Origin: Thalassotalea nanhaiensis
Lineage (GTDB): Bacteria; Pseudomonadota; Gammaproteobacteria; Enterobacterales; Alteromonadaceae
Direction of reading: 5' to 3'
Assembly: GCF_031583575.1 (NCBI RefSeq)
Contig: NZ_CP134146.1
Coordinates: 1,178,001 to 1,242,000, forward strand
Length of the DNA stretch: 64,000 nucleotides
Of the stretch, positions 1 through 10,096 are shown piece after piece (the first letter of the stretch is position 1; each line of letters opens with the position of its first letter). The notes beneath the pieces were generated by a model, which saw only the letters and a program-made list of their open reading frames with translations, made no database searches and was not told the origin of the DNA. The position numbers and the translations under genes were made by a program.

Positions 1-1
1 G

Positions 2-337
2 GTATTTGTAAGCCCATACCTAAGAGCACAACAGTCAGCGCAAACATTAACAACAGAACTAAATGCCAGCGCGGTTTTACATACCTTAGACTTGATCACT
101 CCTGCTGGCTCTGCGAGTGAAGTGCATGACTACTTAGATGGCACTATAGCGCTTGAGCGCTATAACAATATACTGATTGTCTCGCACATGCCTTTGGTAA
201 GTTATTTACTTGCAGAAATGTCATTTGAGAAAAGCGCGCCAATTTTTTCTACCGCGGCCATCGCCCAAATTGACTATAATACTAAATTAATGGCAGGACA
301 TATTGTAAATCATGTATGTCCAGGGGACTTTTGCTAA
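2..337 (+). CDS. sixA: Phosphohistidine phosphatase SixA (3' part, cut by window start)
   Basis: Only the C-terminal part of the gene is in the window; the frame is open from base 2 to the TAA at 335-337. The translation opens with a VFVSPYLRAQQSAQ stretch, the region after the first histidine in SixA-type histidine phosphatases. It later contains IVSHMPLVSYL, which carries the second conserved histidine of the phosphoglycerate mutase-like fold. SixA removes phosphate from phosphohistidine in cytoplasmic phosphorelay or PTS proteins. The place beside smrB, prmB and aroC matches the sixA/smrB/prmB/aroC neighbourhood of E. coli. The N-terminus with the first catalytic histidine is outside the window, so catalytic completeness cannot be judged. 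Confidence 0.85.
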   Translation, partial: VFVSPYLRAQQSAQTLTTELNASAVLHTLDLITPAGSASEVHDYLDGTIALERYNNILIVSHMPLVSYLLAEMSFEKSAPIFSTAAIAQIDYNTKLMAGHIVNHVCPGDFC

Positions 338-346
338 CGTTCATAA

Positions 347-372
347 CAAAAAGTCCAATAAAATATTGGACT
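347..372 (-). terminator. Rho-independent terminator of smrB
   Basis: AGTCCAATA (352-360) and TATTGGACT (364-372) form a perfect 9-bp stem with a 3-nt loop. Read on the minus strand, the stem ends in a run of T (complement of 348-352), just beyond the smrB stop. It sits between two converging genes and may also slow transcription leaving sixA, although the plus strand lacks a clean T run. Confidence 0.7.
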
Positions 373-381
373 CCTTTAGCT

Positions 382-933
382 TTACGATTTACAAAATAAA
401 TCATCTTTTAAATCAATTAATACCAACAAGGCGCCATCACCACCATACTCAAGAGGTGCTTGATGAAATGCCATTACATCCGGGTGTTGCACCAACCAAT
501 GCGGTACTTTTGTTTTTAAAACTCGATTACCAATACCATGAATAATACAAGCGCAATTTACATGTTGCTTTATACATGCGGCTAACAGGGCGGCAATTTC
601 TTGTTTTGATTCCTGCTGCTTTAAACCGTGTAAATCCAGGATGAGCTCAGGGGTATATTCACCTCTACGTAAAAGCTTTGCTTCAAAAGCGTCTACACCT
701 TCTTTTACGTATTTCATCGGGCCTTTTGTTTCTAAATTTGGCTCAAATTCATCGGAAAAGAAAAACTGCTGTTTTTCGAACTCTTTTTTTTGCTTTTGTT
801 GTATACTTTTCTTCTTGCTGACAAGAGTTTGCGGGTGTATTGTGTCCTGCTTAATAGGCTTTACTTTGCCTATCGCCTCTTTAAATATATTTTTTTCGTT
901 CTCATTGAGAGCATCTTTGAATTTCATTGCCAT
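382..933 (-). CDS. smrB: Ribosome rescue endonuclease SmrB (Smr domain)
   Basis: A 183-residue cytoplasmic protein. The C-terminal half holds the Smr (MutS2 C-terminal-like) domain, with LDLHGLKQQE around residue 100 and the CACIIHGIGNR signature near residue 130; these are the DLHG and HGxG-type motifs of the family. SmrB cleaves mRNA between collided ribosomes, which starts rescue of stalled ribosomes. The N-terminal part is lysine- and glutamine-rich and charged, as in YfcN homologues. It is divergent from prmB with about 54 bp between starts, the same arrangement as in E. coli. The start is the ATG at 931-933; a second ATG two codons in (MKFKDAL) is equally possible because no clear Shine-Dalgarno decides between them. 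Confidence 0.9.
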   Translation of the reverse strand: MAMKFKDALNENEKNIFKEAIGKVKPIKQDTIHPQTLVSKKKSIQQKQKKEFEKQQFFFSDEFEPNLETKGPMKYVKEGVDAFEAKLLRRGEYTPELILDLHGLKQQESKQEIAALLAACIKQHVNCACIIHGIGNRVLKTKVPHWLVQHPDVMAFHQAPLEYGGDGALLVLIDLKDDLFCKS

Positions 934-987
934 AGTGTAAATTATTTAAAGTTTAAATAACACTGAATAACCCTTTAGGAGCCAACA

Positions 988-1923
988 TTGCTTGAGTTAA
1001 ATATTGATGAAGTCACCACTGACTTACACACCATAGCCGATTTTTTAAGGTGGGGAGTGAGTCGATTTAATGAGGCCGATCTTTATTACGGACACGGTAG
1101 CGATAATGCTTGGGATGAAGTTGTTAATTTAACGCTATTTGCATTGCATCTACCGGGCAATATGGACAATGCAATAATGCAAACTCGCCTCACCAAAACA
1201 GAAAAGATTGAGGTGATAAATTTAATTTTACGCCGTATTGATGAACGCATTCCTGCAGCTTATTTAACTAACCTAGCGTATTTTGCCGGTTTGCCTTTTT
1301 ACGTAGATGAGCGTGTACTTGTACCTCGTTCGCCTATTGGCGAATTAATTGAAAATAAATTTAGCGACCAAATTACAGCAGTACCTGCGCGTATCCTAGA
1401 TTTGTGCACGGGCAGTGGCTGTATTGCTATCGCATGTGCCTATGCATTTCCTGAAGCCGAAGTTGATGCGCTAGACTTATCTGACGATGCATTAGAGGTG
1501 GCAAGCTTAAATATTCATAACCATGAATTAAATGAACAAGTTATTCCGATTAAATCTGACGTTTTCTCTGGTGTTCCTGGTGGAAAATATGATTTGATAG
1601 TAACCAACCCTCCCTATGTAGATGCCGAAGACATCGGTGATATGCCTGATGAATTTCATCATGAGCCAGAAATGGGCTTAGGTTGCGGAGATGACGGTTT
1701 AGATATTGTCCGCACAATACTGGCACAGGCCAGTGAGCATTTATCTGATGAAGGTGTATTAATCTGTGAAGTAGGTAACTCAATGCTTCATGTTTCTGCA
1801 GAATATCCTGAAGTAGATTTTACTTGGATTGATTTTGAACACGGTGGTTTAGGTGTGTTTAAATTGACCCAACAACAATTATTACAACACAAAGAATTAT
1901 TTGAACAAAAGGCGAAGAAGTAA
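988..1923 (+). CDS. prmB: Ribosomal protein L3 N5-glutamine methyltransferase PrmB
   Basis: A 311-residue S-adenosylmethionine-dependent methyltransferase that modifies a glutamine of ribosomal protein L3 (uL3). The SAM-binding motif [16 protein letters not shown] is followed by the NPPY catalytic motif at residues 207-210 ([11 protein letters not shown]), the hallmark of glutamine methyltransferases of the PrmB/PrmC type. The N-terminal helical part ([15 protein letters not shown]) matches PrmB rather than the release-factor enzyme PrmC. The start is a TTG with TTAGGAG placed six bases upstream; no ATG fits as well. The stop is three bases before the aroC start, so the two are probably one transcript. 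Confidence 0.95.
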   Translation: MLELNIDEVTTDLHTIADFLRWGVSRFNEADLYYGHGSDNAWDEVVNLTLFALHLPGNMDNAIMQTRLTKTEKIEVINLILRRIDERIPAAYLTNLAYFAGLPFYVDERVLVPRSPIGELIENKFSDQITAVPARILDLCTGSGCIAIACAYAFPEAEVDALDLSDDALEVASLNIHNHELNEQVIPIKSDVFSGVPGGKYDLIVTNPPYVDAEDIGDMPDEFHHEPEMGLGCGDDGLDIVRTILAQASEHLSDEGVLICEVGNSMLHVSAEYPEVDFTWIDFEHGGLGVFKLTQQQLLQHKELFEQKAKK

Positions 1924-1926
1924 ATT

Positions 1927-3015
1927 ATGGCTGGTAATACAATTGGAAAACTATTTACCGTAACAACATTCGGCGAAAGTCACGGCTTGGCTTTAGGAGC
2001 CATTGTAGATGGTTGCCCTCCGGGCATTGAGCTTTGTGAAGCTGATTTACAACTTGATCTTGACCGTCGTAAACCTGGTACGTCTCGTTATACCACTGCA
2101 CGTAAAGAAGCCGATGTGGTTAAAATCCTTTCGGGTGTTTTTGAAGGTAAAACAACCGGTACGCCAATTGGGTTAATGATTGAAAACACCGATCAACGTT
2201 CAAAAGATTATGGCGAAATATCGCAAATGTTCCGTCCGGGACACGCAGATTATACTTATTGGCAAAAGCATGGCATTAGAGATTACCGTGGTGGTGGTCG
2301 TTCATCTGCTCGTGAAACCGCAATGCGCGTAGCCGCTGGCTCAATCGCTAAAAAATACCTAAATCAAAAACTGGGCATGGAAATTAAAGGCTGTGTTAGC
2401 CAAATCGGTGATATTTATGCTGATGTTTATGACTGGAATGAAGTTGAGAATAATCCATTCTTCTTCCCTGATGTAGATAAGATCGATGCGTTAGATGAAC
2501 TTATCCGTGGCATATTAAGAGAAAAAGACTCTATTGGTGCAGCTGTAAAAGTGGTTGCTACTAATGTACCAGTTGGTTTAGGTGAACCGGTATTCGATAG
2601 ATTAGATGCAGAGCTTGCTCATTCCTTAATGAGTATCAACGCGGTTAAAGGTATTGAAATTGGTGATGGCTTTGCCTGTGTAAATCAAAAAGGCTCAGAG
2701 CATCGTGATGAAATGACGCCGAACGGGTTTTTATCAAACTCAGCTGGTGGTGTGTTAGGTGGTATTTCTTCAGGACAAGACATAGTTGCTAATATCGCCT
2801 TGAAACCAACATCGAGCATTGGCGTAAGTGGCAAAACTATAAATGTTAAAGGTGAGCCCGCAGATATTATAACTCGCGGTCGTCATGATCCTTGTGTTGG
2901 TATCCGCGCCGTACCAATTGCTGAAGCTATGATGGCAATAACGATCATGGATCATTACTTACGTCATATCGCTCAAAATGGTGATGTTAATTGCCCAACG
3001 CCGATTATTGAATAA
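1927..3015 (+). CDS. aroC: Chorismate synthase
   Basis: A 362-residue enzyme that converts 5-enolpyruvylshikimate-3-phosphate to chorismate, the last step of the shikimate pathway, using reduced FMN. Family signatures are visible: [18 protein letters not shown] near the N-terminus, a central [10 protein letters not shown] segment and a C-terminal [17 protein letters not shown]. Length agrees with the E. coli enzyme (361). The gene follows prmB by three bases and is closed by a strong terminator about 45 bases downstream. Confidence 0.98.
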   Translation: MAGNTIGKLFTVTTFGESHGLALGAIVDGCPPGIELCEADLQLDLDRRKPGTSRYTTARKEADVVKILSGVFEGKTTGTPIGLMIENTDQRSKDYGEISQMFRPGHADYTYWQKHGIRDYRGGGRSSARETAMRVAAGSIAKKYLNQKLGMEIKGCVSQIGDIYADVYDWNEVENNPFFFPDVDKIDALDELIRGILREKDSIGAAVKVVATNVPVGLGEPVFDRLDAELAHSLMSINAVKGIEIGDGFACVNQKGSEHRDEMTPNGFLSNSAGGVLGGISSGQDIVANIALKPTSSIGVSGKTINVKGEPADIITRGRHDPCVGIRAVPIAEAMMAITIMDHYLRHIAQNGDVNCPTPIIE

Positions 3016-3057
3016 GCATAGAAAAATTAATACGCCAATTTAATTAGTATTGGTATA

Positions 3058-3104
3058 AAGCCACAAAAGATTTGCATGTTTCATGCGGTTTTTGTGGCTT
3101 TTTG
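3058..3104 (+). terminator. Rho-independent terminator of prmB-aroC
   Basis: AGCCACAAAA (3059-3068) pairs with TTTTGTGGCT (3090-3099), and an inner GCATG/CATGC pair (3074-3086) extends the hairpin. A T tract follows at 3099-3103. It separates the aroC transcript from the DUF748 gene. Confidence 0.85.
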
Positions 3105-3160
3105 CTTTCTATGTTCTATAACAATAAGAATAAAACGAATAACAATAGAAAAGCCTTCAT

Positions 3161-5599
3161 ATGATGCCTCGCAGTAAATACCTGATAAGTACAATTTTAG
3201 TTGTCGTCATTTTCTTAAGTGCGCTGCCTGAAGTCGCTCGTTATTATGTGATCAATAAAATTACTCAACAAGGGTTTGATAATGTAACCATCGAAGATGT
3301 CGATTTAAACTTGTTTACCGGCACCTTGCAAATAGAGAATGTGAGGGTAGAGGTTAACAACGAAGAGAAGCTGGTCATTGGCTTAATGCGGGCTGATTAT
3401 CGTTGGCAGGGTATATTTAGTGGTGGTATCGCCACTGAACTTATTGAAATTCAAGACACGACATTGGCCGTTATTGAAGACGATGATGGCAACTTTGAAG
3501 TGGTGATCCCGATAGTGGCTAACGAGCAAAGTCCAACCGGTGGTCAGACCCAAATCGAACCAGAGCAAACGTTGGCAGTCCCAAATTTAGATGTTGATTT
3601 AGTGCGCTTGGCGAATATCGACGTGAATATCCAACTCAAACAATTTACTGGTCGTTATAATATTCGTCAGTTTACATTAACAAGAGTATCGACCTGGCAT
3701 GATTATCCTGCCGAACTAACCCTTGATTCTCGACTGAACAATACAGAAATAAGCGCTAAACTTACCGCGCAACCACTTGCTACTACGCCGTCTGTACAAG
3801 GCGATATCGACATCAAAAATATTCAATATGGCGATTTTCAGAAACTGGCGAATATATATTTACCTTACCCAATCGATACGCTGCAAGGTATGACTGATGT
3901 TGAACTTTATTTGGATGGCATTCGCGATAAGGATAATAACCTGATCTTTAATTTTAATGGTGATTTAGTAAGCAAAAAATTGCACCTCAGTAGTAAGCAA
4001 TTAGCGGTTAATTTACAAAATCTATCATCAAATTTTGACGCTAAACTGCAACTATTAAAAGACACGACGTTAGTATCAGGAACACTAAACAGCGAAATAG
4101 AAGATCTCACCATTGTGGATGAGGCATCTGATCATCTACTCATTGGCTTTGAGCACTTAACATCTACCAACCTGACGATCACCGACGAATTATCAGTCAG
4201 TGTTGAACAACTCGGTTTTTCTGAGCTGTCCTGGTTTAATAGCGTCGTTAAACAAGAACAAAAACAAGCACAAACACAAAAATCAAATAACCAGGCCAAA
4301 GTTAAGAGCAGCAACAATCTCGATACACTCATTATTGACAATGCTCAGCTCGGCAACTCCTTTAACCGCTTAACGTTAGATAAGATACAACTTGCCGGTT
4401 TGCAAACCTCATTACAGTTAAATGAGCAAAATGAGCTAAGCTGGTTGCAAACCATTAACCAAGTACAGGCACGCTTTTTTCCTACAAACCAAAGCCTTCA
4501 GACAAACCAAACTGAGGAAATAAACGCTGATACGACAATTACGCCAACGGTTGAACCCGTTAAAATAAACAATAAAGAAGACTCAAACATCGAGTTTGTG
4601 TACGGTGTAAGTACTGTTTCTTTAACTTCGCCCGCCCACATTAATCTGATCAAAACGTTGAAAAGCCAACCCCATAAGATTCAATTAGATATTAAAAAAT
4701 TGGCACTTACAGAATTGACCAATCAACTAAAACCAAAAGAAAGCCATTTTGAGTTACATACAACCTTAAATAAGCACGCAAGCATTTCAGTAGAAGGTAG
4801 CGGCTATTTAACTCAGTCGCCTATAGATTTGTCATTAAACGGGCAAATAGAAGACATGTCATTTGTTACGTTATCGCCATTTATAGAGTCGTTCGCCGGC
4901 TACCAATTTACTCGTGGACAATTTGATCACAAATTTGAATTGCAGTTACATCAAAACACAATAGAAATGAGTAATGAATTACAGATCAGGAAACTACAGG
5001 TTAAGGATATTGATGAAAGCAAAGTTGTATCAACGTTGCCAATTCCTATGGCCATTAGTGTGTTGGAAGATAACAAGGGCGTCATCGATATTGATATTCC
5101 AGTTAAAGGCAATTTAGATGATGCCAATGTAAATGTGAATTCTATTCTGCAAAAATCGATCACTCAAGCGGTGAAGAAAGGCTCTATAGGTTTTTTAAAA
5201 TATGCGTTACAACCTTATGGGGCGGTGTTCATCGCGGCTGAATACCTTGTCGATGCCTCTAATCAAATAGCTTTTGATGATATGACGTTTACCGTTAACA
5301 GCGCACATTTAGAAGTAACACAATTAGATTATGCCAATAAGCTGATCGCGGTATTAACAAAGCGTGATGAAATAGATTTGCATCTATGCGGAGTGAGTAA
5401 CAAAGCAGATAAGGCTGAATTAATAATTGAATATCAAGGGGAGCAATTAGACGCGCAATTGGCGGAATTGGCAAAACAAAGGGCTGTATCTTTAAAAAGT
5501 TACATGTCTGAACAGGGCATTACCAATAAACGCTTATTTTTATGTAAAGCAAAGTATCAAGAAGATGGTACATCTGGCGTGACTATTTCAATGGATTAA
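3161..5599 (+). CDS. DUF748 / AsmA-like envelope protein
   Basis: An 812-residue protein with one N-terminal membrane anchor (YLISTILVVVIFLSALPEVARYYV, residues about 7-30) followed by a long periplasmic part. The body is rich in beta-strand-like segments with AsmA-like character, such as the anchor-proximal ITQQGFDNVTIEDVDLNLFTG. The C-terminal third (SINGQIEDMSFVTLSPFIESFAGYQFTRGQ-like region and PVKGNLDDANVNVNSIL) is characteristic of DUF748. A glutamine/asparagine/lysine-rich linker lies near residues 360-385. AsmA-like proteins are thought to act in lipid traffic or outer-membrane assembly; for DUF748 this is inference. It stands alone between two terminators, with a start at ATGATG and no strong Shine-Dalgarno. 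Confidence 0.8.
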   Translation: MMPRSKYLISTILVVVIFLSALPEVARYYVINKITQQGFDNVTIEDVDLNLFTGTLQIENVRVEVNNEEKLVIGLMRADYRWQGIFSGGIATELIEIQDTTLAVIEDDDGNFEVVIPIVANEQSPTGGQTQIEPEQTLAVPNLDVDLVRLANIDVNIQLKQFTGRYNIRQFTLTRVSTWHDYPAELTLDSRLNNTEISAKLTAQPLATTPSVQGDIDIKNIQYGDFQKLANIYLPYPIDTLQGMTDVELYLDGIRDKDNNLIFNFNGDLVSKKLHLSSKQLAVNLQNLSSNFDAKLQLLKDTTLVSGTLNSEIEDLTIVDEASDHLLIGFEHLTSTNLTITDELSVSVEQLGFSELSWFNSVVKQEQKQAQTQKSNNQAKVKSSNNLDTLIIDNAQLGNSFNRLTLDKIQLAGLQTSLQLNEQNELSWLQTINQVQARFFPTNQSLQTNQTEEINADTTITPTVEPVKINNKEDSNIEFVYGVSTVSLTSPAHINLIKTLKSQPHKIQLDIKKLALTELTNQLKPKESHFELHTTLNKHASISVEGSGYLTQSPIDLSLNGQIEDMSFVTLSPFIESFAGYQFTRGQFDHKFELQLHQNTIEMSNELQIRKLQVKDIDESKVVSTLPIPMAISVLEDNKGVIDIDIPVKGNLDDANVNVNSILQKSITQAVKKGSIGFLKYALQPYGAVFIAAEYLVDASNQIAFDDMTFTVNSAHLEVTQLDYANKLIAVLTKRDEIDLHLCGVSNKADKAELIIEYQGEQLDAQLAELAKQRAVSLKSYMSEQGITNKRLFLCKAKYQEDGTSGVTISMD

Positions 5600-5645
5600 T
5601 AGCCTGAACAGTGCAGTGACTATGTAAATAGATTAGCTCATCAGC

Positions 5646-5665
5646 AATTAGCTTCTAATTTTTTT
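5646..5665 (+). terminator. Weak AT-rich terminator after the DUF748 gene
   Basis: AATTAG (5646-5651), loop CTT and CTAATT (5655-5660) form a 6-bp stem followed directly by T bases. The stem is AT-rich, so termination may be partial. Confidence 0.4.
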
Positions 5666-5825
5666 GCAATGTCCGGTTTTATGTCAAAATGTGTCAGGTT
5701 ATTGCAAACTATTTCTGCTCGGTAATTCACCGCAAAAAGCCTTCAGTTAAACTTATCCAATTATCATAAATTCTCATTGTTGTTAATGTCTTGTTAATAA
5801 ATTTGGCATCAACAGGTTAATAATA

Positions 5826-8800
5826 ATGAAACTCACCTCTAATGCATTACACTCTCCTGCGGCAGTCGCCGTAGCTGTCGCGTTAATTTTATTAGTTGGA
5901 TTACTCAGCTTAAACAAATTGCCTGTACAATTATTCCCTGATATTGAAAACCCTCGAATTGCCATACAAACCTCATGGCGTGCAGCGTCCCCACAAGAAA
6001 TAGAATCGGAAATCCTTGAGCCACAAGAGCAGGTTCTTCGTGGTATTCCTGGCTTGCAATCGATGAATGCATTTGCCAATAGGGGAAGCGCGTTTATCAA
6101 TCTTGAGTTTGGTATCGACACTAATATGCAGCAAACATTGATGGAAGTGATCAGTCGCATGACTCGGGTTCAGTCTCAACCTCGTGATGCAACCCCTCCT
6201 CGAGTGATGCTTGGTGGCTTTGGTGGTGGAAATCCAGCGTTAACGTTTTTCTTTTTACAAGCGTTGCCTGGTAATGAACAAGATATAGATAACTATATCG
6301 ACTTTGCTGAAGACTCCATTCGTCCAAGAATTGAAGCCATTGAAGGCGTTGCTAGTGTACAAATGTTCAATGGTGAAAACCGAGAAGAATTACAAATTCG
6401 CTTCGACCCAATTAAAGCTGCTGAATTTGGGATTGAAATTCCAGAGCTTATTGCGTTAGTTTCAGGCACTAATGATATTTCAGGCGGCTTTATTGATGTC
6501 GGTCGCAGGCAATATACCTTACGCTTTAATGGTAAATATGAAGTGGAAGAGCTGTCACAACTTATCCTTGAATCTCGTAATGGGCGTAATATTCGTTTAG
6601 CTGATATCGCCACCGTGCAGGTAAGTCGAGCTGATAAGGAAGGCATTGCCGTTCAAAATGGTAATCCAGCTTTCTCAATGCGTATTGATCGAGTAAGCGG
6701 TGCCAATGTATTAGACACGTTAAATCGAGTTAAAGCGGAAGTGGAGTTAATAAATAGCGAACTTCTAGCAGAAAAAAAATTAGTGATGATCCAATCGTTT
6801 GATGCCTCGGTATTTATATATCGGGCAATAAATTTGGTCACCAGTAATTTGTTTGTCGGTGCGGTTTTATCTCTATTAGTGTTATGGTTTTTTATCCGAA
6901 GAGCCCGGGCAACGTTTATTATCGCTACGGCAATTCCTATCAGCTTATTAAGTACCTTCATCGTATTACAACTTACAGGTAGATCGCTTAATGTTATTTC
7001 ATTAGCCGGATTAGCCTTTGCTGTGGGGATGGTACTGGATGCAGCCATTGTTGTGCTGGAAAATATTTTACGAATGCGTGATAAAGGCTTAAATCGACAT
7101 GACAGTGCTGAGCAAGGCGCTAAACAGGTTTGGGGAGCATTGCTCGCATCTACAGCAACTACCGTCGCAATATTCTTGCCGGTATTCTTTTTAAAAGATA
7201 TCGAAGGGCAACTGTTTGGAGACTTAGCCTTAACAATAGCTATCGCCGTCTCGGTGTCGTTAATTGTCGCCGTTGTACTACTTCCGGTATTGGCTAAATA
7301 CTACATAAAAGAATTACCCAAAAAAGATCCTAATCAAGCCATTTGGCAAGGTATAACCGCTTGGGTGGTTAAGATAACATCCAGCAGTAAAAAACGCTTG
7401 GCCGTTTCATCAAGCCTCTTGCTAATTCCGGTGATTATTACTGTGTTAGCAGTCCCCAGTTTAGATTATTTACCACCAGTAAAGCGAGATGCGGTCGATG
7501 CTAATTTGCAGTTTCCTCCAGGCGCTAACTTACAAACTATTGAGCGTGAAGTCGTAAACCCAATTGTTGAACGATTAAAGCCTTATATGAATGGCGAAAA
7601 GCAGCCCGCACTGAAAAATTATTATCTGTTTTCAGGACCTTTTGGTGGAAATTTAGGGGTAAGGGCTAAAGACCAGTCTCAGGTAGAAGAGCTATTAAAA
7701 GTTGTTCGCGAAGAAGTATTAGTCGATTTACCGGACACTCGTGCGTTCGCTAGGCAAGGAAACTTATTTGGCGGCTTTGGCGGTGGTAGACAAGTGCAAA
7801 TACATTTACAAAGCCGAGATACACAAGCATTACAAAGCGCTGCTCGCCAAGGCATAGAATGGGTAAATAATGCCATTGAAGGTGCTAATGTTCGGGCTAA
7901 CCCAAGCCCTGAAATGGCAGCACCAGAATTAAGGTTGATGCCGAAAGACAGAAATATTCTTGAACAAGGTTGGTCGCGCCGTGATGTTGGCCGAGTGATA
8001 AGGACCTTGGGTGATGGTGTTTATGCAGGCGAGTATTTTAATGGCAGCAAACGGATGAATATCATTGTTCGCTCTGAAGGTTGGGATGACCCTGACAATT
8101 TGGGCGATGTTCCCGTTGTCACCGGGGCTGGCAATATTACTCAGTTATCAGAGTTAGTTACTATTCAGCGCACCGTTGGCCCGAGTCGTTTAACCCGTAT
8201 TGATGGTAATCGAACCATTACATTGAATGTGAATCCGCCGCAAGGTTGGTCGCTGGAAGAAACGATTGCGGTGTTAAAAAATGACGTCGAACCACAATTA
8301 AAAGCGGTATTACCTGCCGACAGCTCAATTGTTTACGGTGGCAGTGCCGACCAATTAGAAAAAGCCATTACTGTGATGAGTGAAAATTTCTTATTCGCAT
8401 TGGTGATCTTATTCTTATTGATGGCTGCTTTATTCCGCTCTGTTAAAGACAGCGCTTTGGTTATCATTACCATTCCACTGGCGACGGTTGGTGGCATCCT
8501 GGCATTAAGATTACTTAATCTATTTGTCTTTCAACCGCTTGATCTGTTAACCATGATAGGCTTTGTGATCTTGCTTGGTCTGGTGGTTAACAATGCCATA
8601 TTGTTAGTGCATCAAACTCGCTTGGCACAGGTTCAAGGAATGAGTAGACCAAGTGCCGTACATCAAGCCTTAACATTAAGGTTACGCCCCATTTTTATGA
8701 GTACTGCCACAAGCTTCTTTGGCATGCTGCCTCTATTGTTACTTCCTGGAGCCGGTAGTGTTATTTACCGTGGTTTAGCTGCTGTAATCGTCGGTGGTTT

Positions 8801-8951
8801 AGCCGTAAGTACACTGTTTACCATTATCTTGCTGCCTTGTTTGCTACTTCTGCAACGCAGTGATTTTGGCTTTAGAAAACCTTCACCTAGCCCTACAGCA
8901 ACTAACCCTGAGTTAACTGCTTTGACAATTGAACCACAAGCAAAAGTTTAA
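5826..8951 (+). CDS. RND efflux permease (AcrB/HAE-type)
   Basis: A 1041-residue inner-membrane proton-driven pump of the resistance-nodulation-division superfamily. The architecture is complete: TM1 near residues 14-29, a large periplasmic loop (porter domain; FPDIENPRIAIQTSW at the entry), TM2-6 from about 335, a second periplasmic loop and TM8-12 with GLVVNNAILLVHQTR near residue 920. In TM4 the relay motif reads GMVLDAAIVVLEN, so only the first of the two aspartates found in AcrB (DD) is present; single-Asp versions occur in other RND pumps. Glycine-rich GGFGGGN and GGFGGGR stretches lie in the periplasmic loops. The adaptor gene follows immediately. No TolC-like channel and no regulator is next to it, so the exit duct must be encoded elsewhere. 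The substrate cannot be read from sequence. Confidence 0.93.
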   Translation: MKLTSNALHSPAAVAVAVALILLVGLLSLNKLPVQLFPDIENPRIAIQTSWRAASPQEIESEILEPQEQVLRGIPGLQSMNAFANRGSAFINLEFGIDTNMQQTLMEVISRMTRVQSQPRDATPPRVMLGGFGGGNPALTFFFLQALPGNEQDIDNYIDFAEDSIRPRIEAIEGVASVQMFNGENREELQIRFDPIKAAEFGIEIPELIALVSGTNDISGGFIDVGRRQYTLRFNGKYEVEELSQLILESRNGRNIRLADIATVQVSRADKEGIAVQNGNPAFSMRIDRVSGANVLDTLNRVKAEVELINSELLAEKKLVMIQSFDASVFIYRAINLVTSNLFVGAVLSLLVLWFFIRRARATFIIATAIPISLLSTFIVLQLTGRSLNVISLAGLAFAVGMVLDAAIVVLENILRMRDKGLNRHDSAEQGAKQVWGALLASTATTVAIFLPVFFLKDIEGQLFGDLALTIAIAVSVSLIVAVVLLPVLAKYYIKELPKKDPNQAIWQGITAWVVKITSSSKKRLAVSSSLLLIPVIITVLAVPSLDYLPPVKRDAVDANLQFPPGANLQTIEREVVNPIVERLKPYMNGEKQPALKNYYLFSGPFGGNLGVRAKDQSQVEELLKVVREEVLVDLPDTRAFARQGNLFGGFGGGRQVQIHLQSRDTQALQSAARQGIEWVNNAIEGANVRANPSPEMAAPELRLMPKDRNILEQGWSRRDVGRVIRTLGDGVYAGEYFNGSKRMNIIVRSEGWDDPDNLGDVPVVTGAGNITQLSELVTIQRTVGPSRLTRIDGNRTITLNVNPPQGWSLEETIAVLKNDVEPQLKAVLPADSSIVYGGSADQLEKAITVMSENFLFALVILFLLMAALFRSVKDSALVIITIPLATVGGILALRLLNLFVFQPLDLLTMIGFVILLGLVVNNAILLVHQTRLAQVQGMSRPSAVHQALTLRLRPIFMSTATSFFGMLPLLLLPGAGSVIYRGLAAVIVGGLAVSTLFTIILLPCLLLLQRSDFGFRKPSPSPTATNPELTALTIEPQAKV

Positions 8952-8961
8952 GGAAAAAATA

Positions 8962-10026
8962 ATGAACAAATATTTATTAACCCTAGTTTCTATTAGTTTC
9001 TTTGTTACAAGCAATGCTATTGCGGCAGAAAGTGAAGGGCAACTTGTCAGTATTGAAAGGGCTAAAACGGAACAAGTGCAAGCTCGAGTTTGGTTGCCAG
9101 GTAACGTAGTGAGTCGAATGAATGCTACTATTTCTGCAGAACAAACTGGCCAACTATTGTCGATTGTTGATATTGGCAGCGAAGTTAAACAAGGGGATAT
9201 CATTGCCCGAATCGATAACCGTAATTTGAAATTATTGATGGCTAGGCAACAGGCTCAATCGAAACAATATCAAGCCAATGTCGACTATTTAACTAAACAA
9301 AAACAGCGATTATTAAAACTGAGTGAGACAAATAATACTGCATTAAGTGAACTTGAACGTACTGAGAAAGATTTGGCTGTCGCCCAAAATGAAGTAGTAG
9401 CTAAACAAATGGAAGTAAAACAAACTCAATTAGCCATTACGAAAACAGAGGTTAAAGCACCATTTTCAGGGTTTATCAGCGAGCGCTTTGCCTATGTTGG
9501 TGAATTGATTGCCGTTGGCCGACCTTTGGTGGCGTTGATTGATCCTAACGATCTTGATATTACGGTTGCTGCGCCTATTTCAATAGCCCCGTTTCTAGAG
9601 GCTGGCGCCAAAATGCAGGTGAAATGGCAACAGCAGCTTATCGAGCTGCCGATCAGAACATGGAGCCGTGCGGGGGAGCAATCATCTCGTACCTTTAATG
9701 TTAGATTAGCCGCAACCAATTTAGCATTATTATCTGGTACAGCGGTGAGTGTATCGCTGCCGAAACAAAATTTGGCTGAAGTATTAATGGTCCCTCGGGA
9801 TGCGTTGTTACTTAGAGAATCAGATACGTTTGTATTAACGGTTAACGAAGAGTTAGTTGCCAAAAAGGTAAACGTAACCGTAGGACAAGGTGAAGGGCAT
9901 TGGGTATCAGTAATTGGCGATATTTCTGCTGGTGATACGGTTATTGTACGTGGTGGAGAACGCTTACAAGATGGTCAAGCTGTACGCATTGACGAGCAAA
10001 CTATAGAGCTGGCGAAACTTAATTAG
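8962..10026 (+). CDS. RND efflux periplasmic adaptor (HlyD/MFP family)
   Basis: A 354-residue membrane fusion protein that would link the upstream permease to an outer-membrane channel. It starts with a cleavable Sec signal (MNKYLLTLVSISFF...AIAA). Then come the first half of a lipoyl-like domain (TGQLLSIVDIGSEVKQGDIIARID), a coiled-coil hairpin (about residues 80-140, rich in K, Q, E and A), the second lipoyl half (KTEVKAPFSGFISERFAYVGELI) and beta-barrel and membrane-proximal domains. The ATG at 8962 has AGGA just upstream. A longer frame from 8929 would add 11 charged residues ahead of the signal peptide and overlap the permease, so it was rejected. It lies 10 bases after the permease stop and is co-transcribed. 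Confidence 0.92.
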   Translation: MNKYLLTLVSISFFVTSNAIAAESEGQLVSIERAKTEQVQARVWLPGNVVSRMNATISAEQTGQLLSIVDIGSEVKQGDIIARIDNRNLKLLMARQQAQSKQYQANVDYLTKQKQRLLKLSETNNTALSELERTEKDLAVAQNEVVAKQMEVKQTQLAITKTEVKAPFSGFISERFAYVGELIAVGRPLVALIDPNDLDITVAAPISIAPFLEAGAKMQVKWQQQLIELPIRTWSRAGEQSSRTFNVRLAATNLALLSGTAVSVSLPKQNLAEVLMVPRDALLLRESDTFVLTVNEELVAKKVNVTVGQGEGHWVSVIGDISAGDTVIVRGGERLQDGQAVRIDEQTIELAKLN

Positions 10027-10048
10027 CTTTGTAAACGGTTAATAAAAA

Positions 10049-10069
10049 AAGGCGCTAAATTAGCGCCTT
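10049..10069. terminator. Bidirectional terminator between adaptor gene and lipA
   Basis: AAGGCGCTA and TAGCGCCTT form a 9-bp stem with a 3-nt loop. It is flanked by a run of A on the left (T on the minus strand) and TCATTTT on the right. It lies between converging genes and can serve both. Confidence 0.8.
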
Positions 10070-10096
10070 CATTTTAACAAATCGAAATTCGTTATC

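Noticed and set aside
312-545. Plus-strand frame with a histidine-rich stretch (RRHHHH) overlapping sixA and smrB
   Set aside because: It is antisense to the smrB coding region, has no Shine-Dalgarno and shows no family features.
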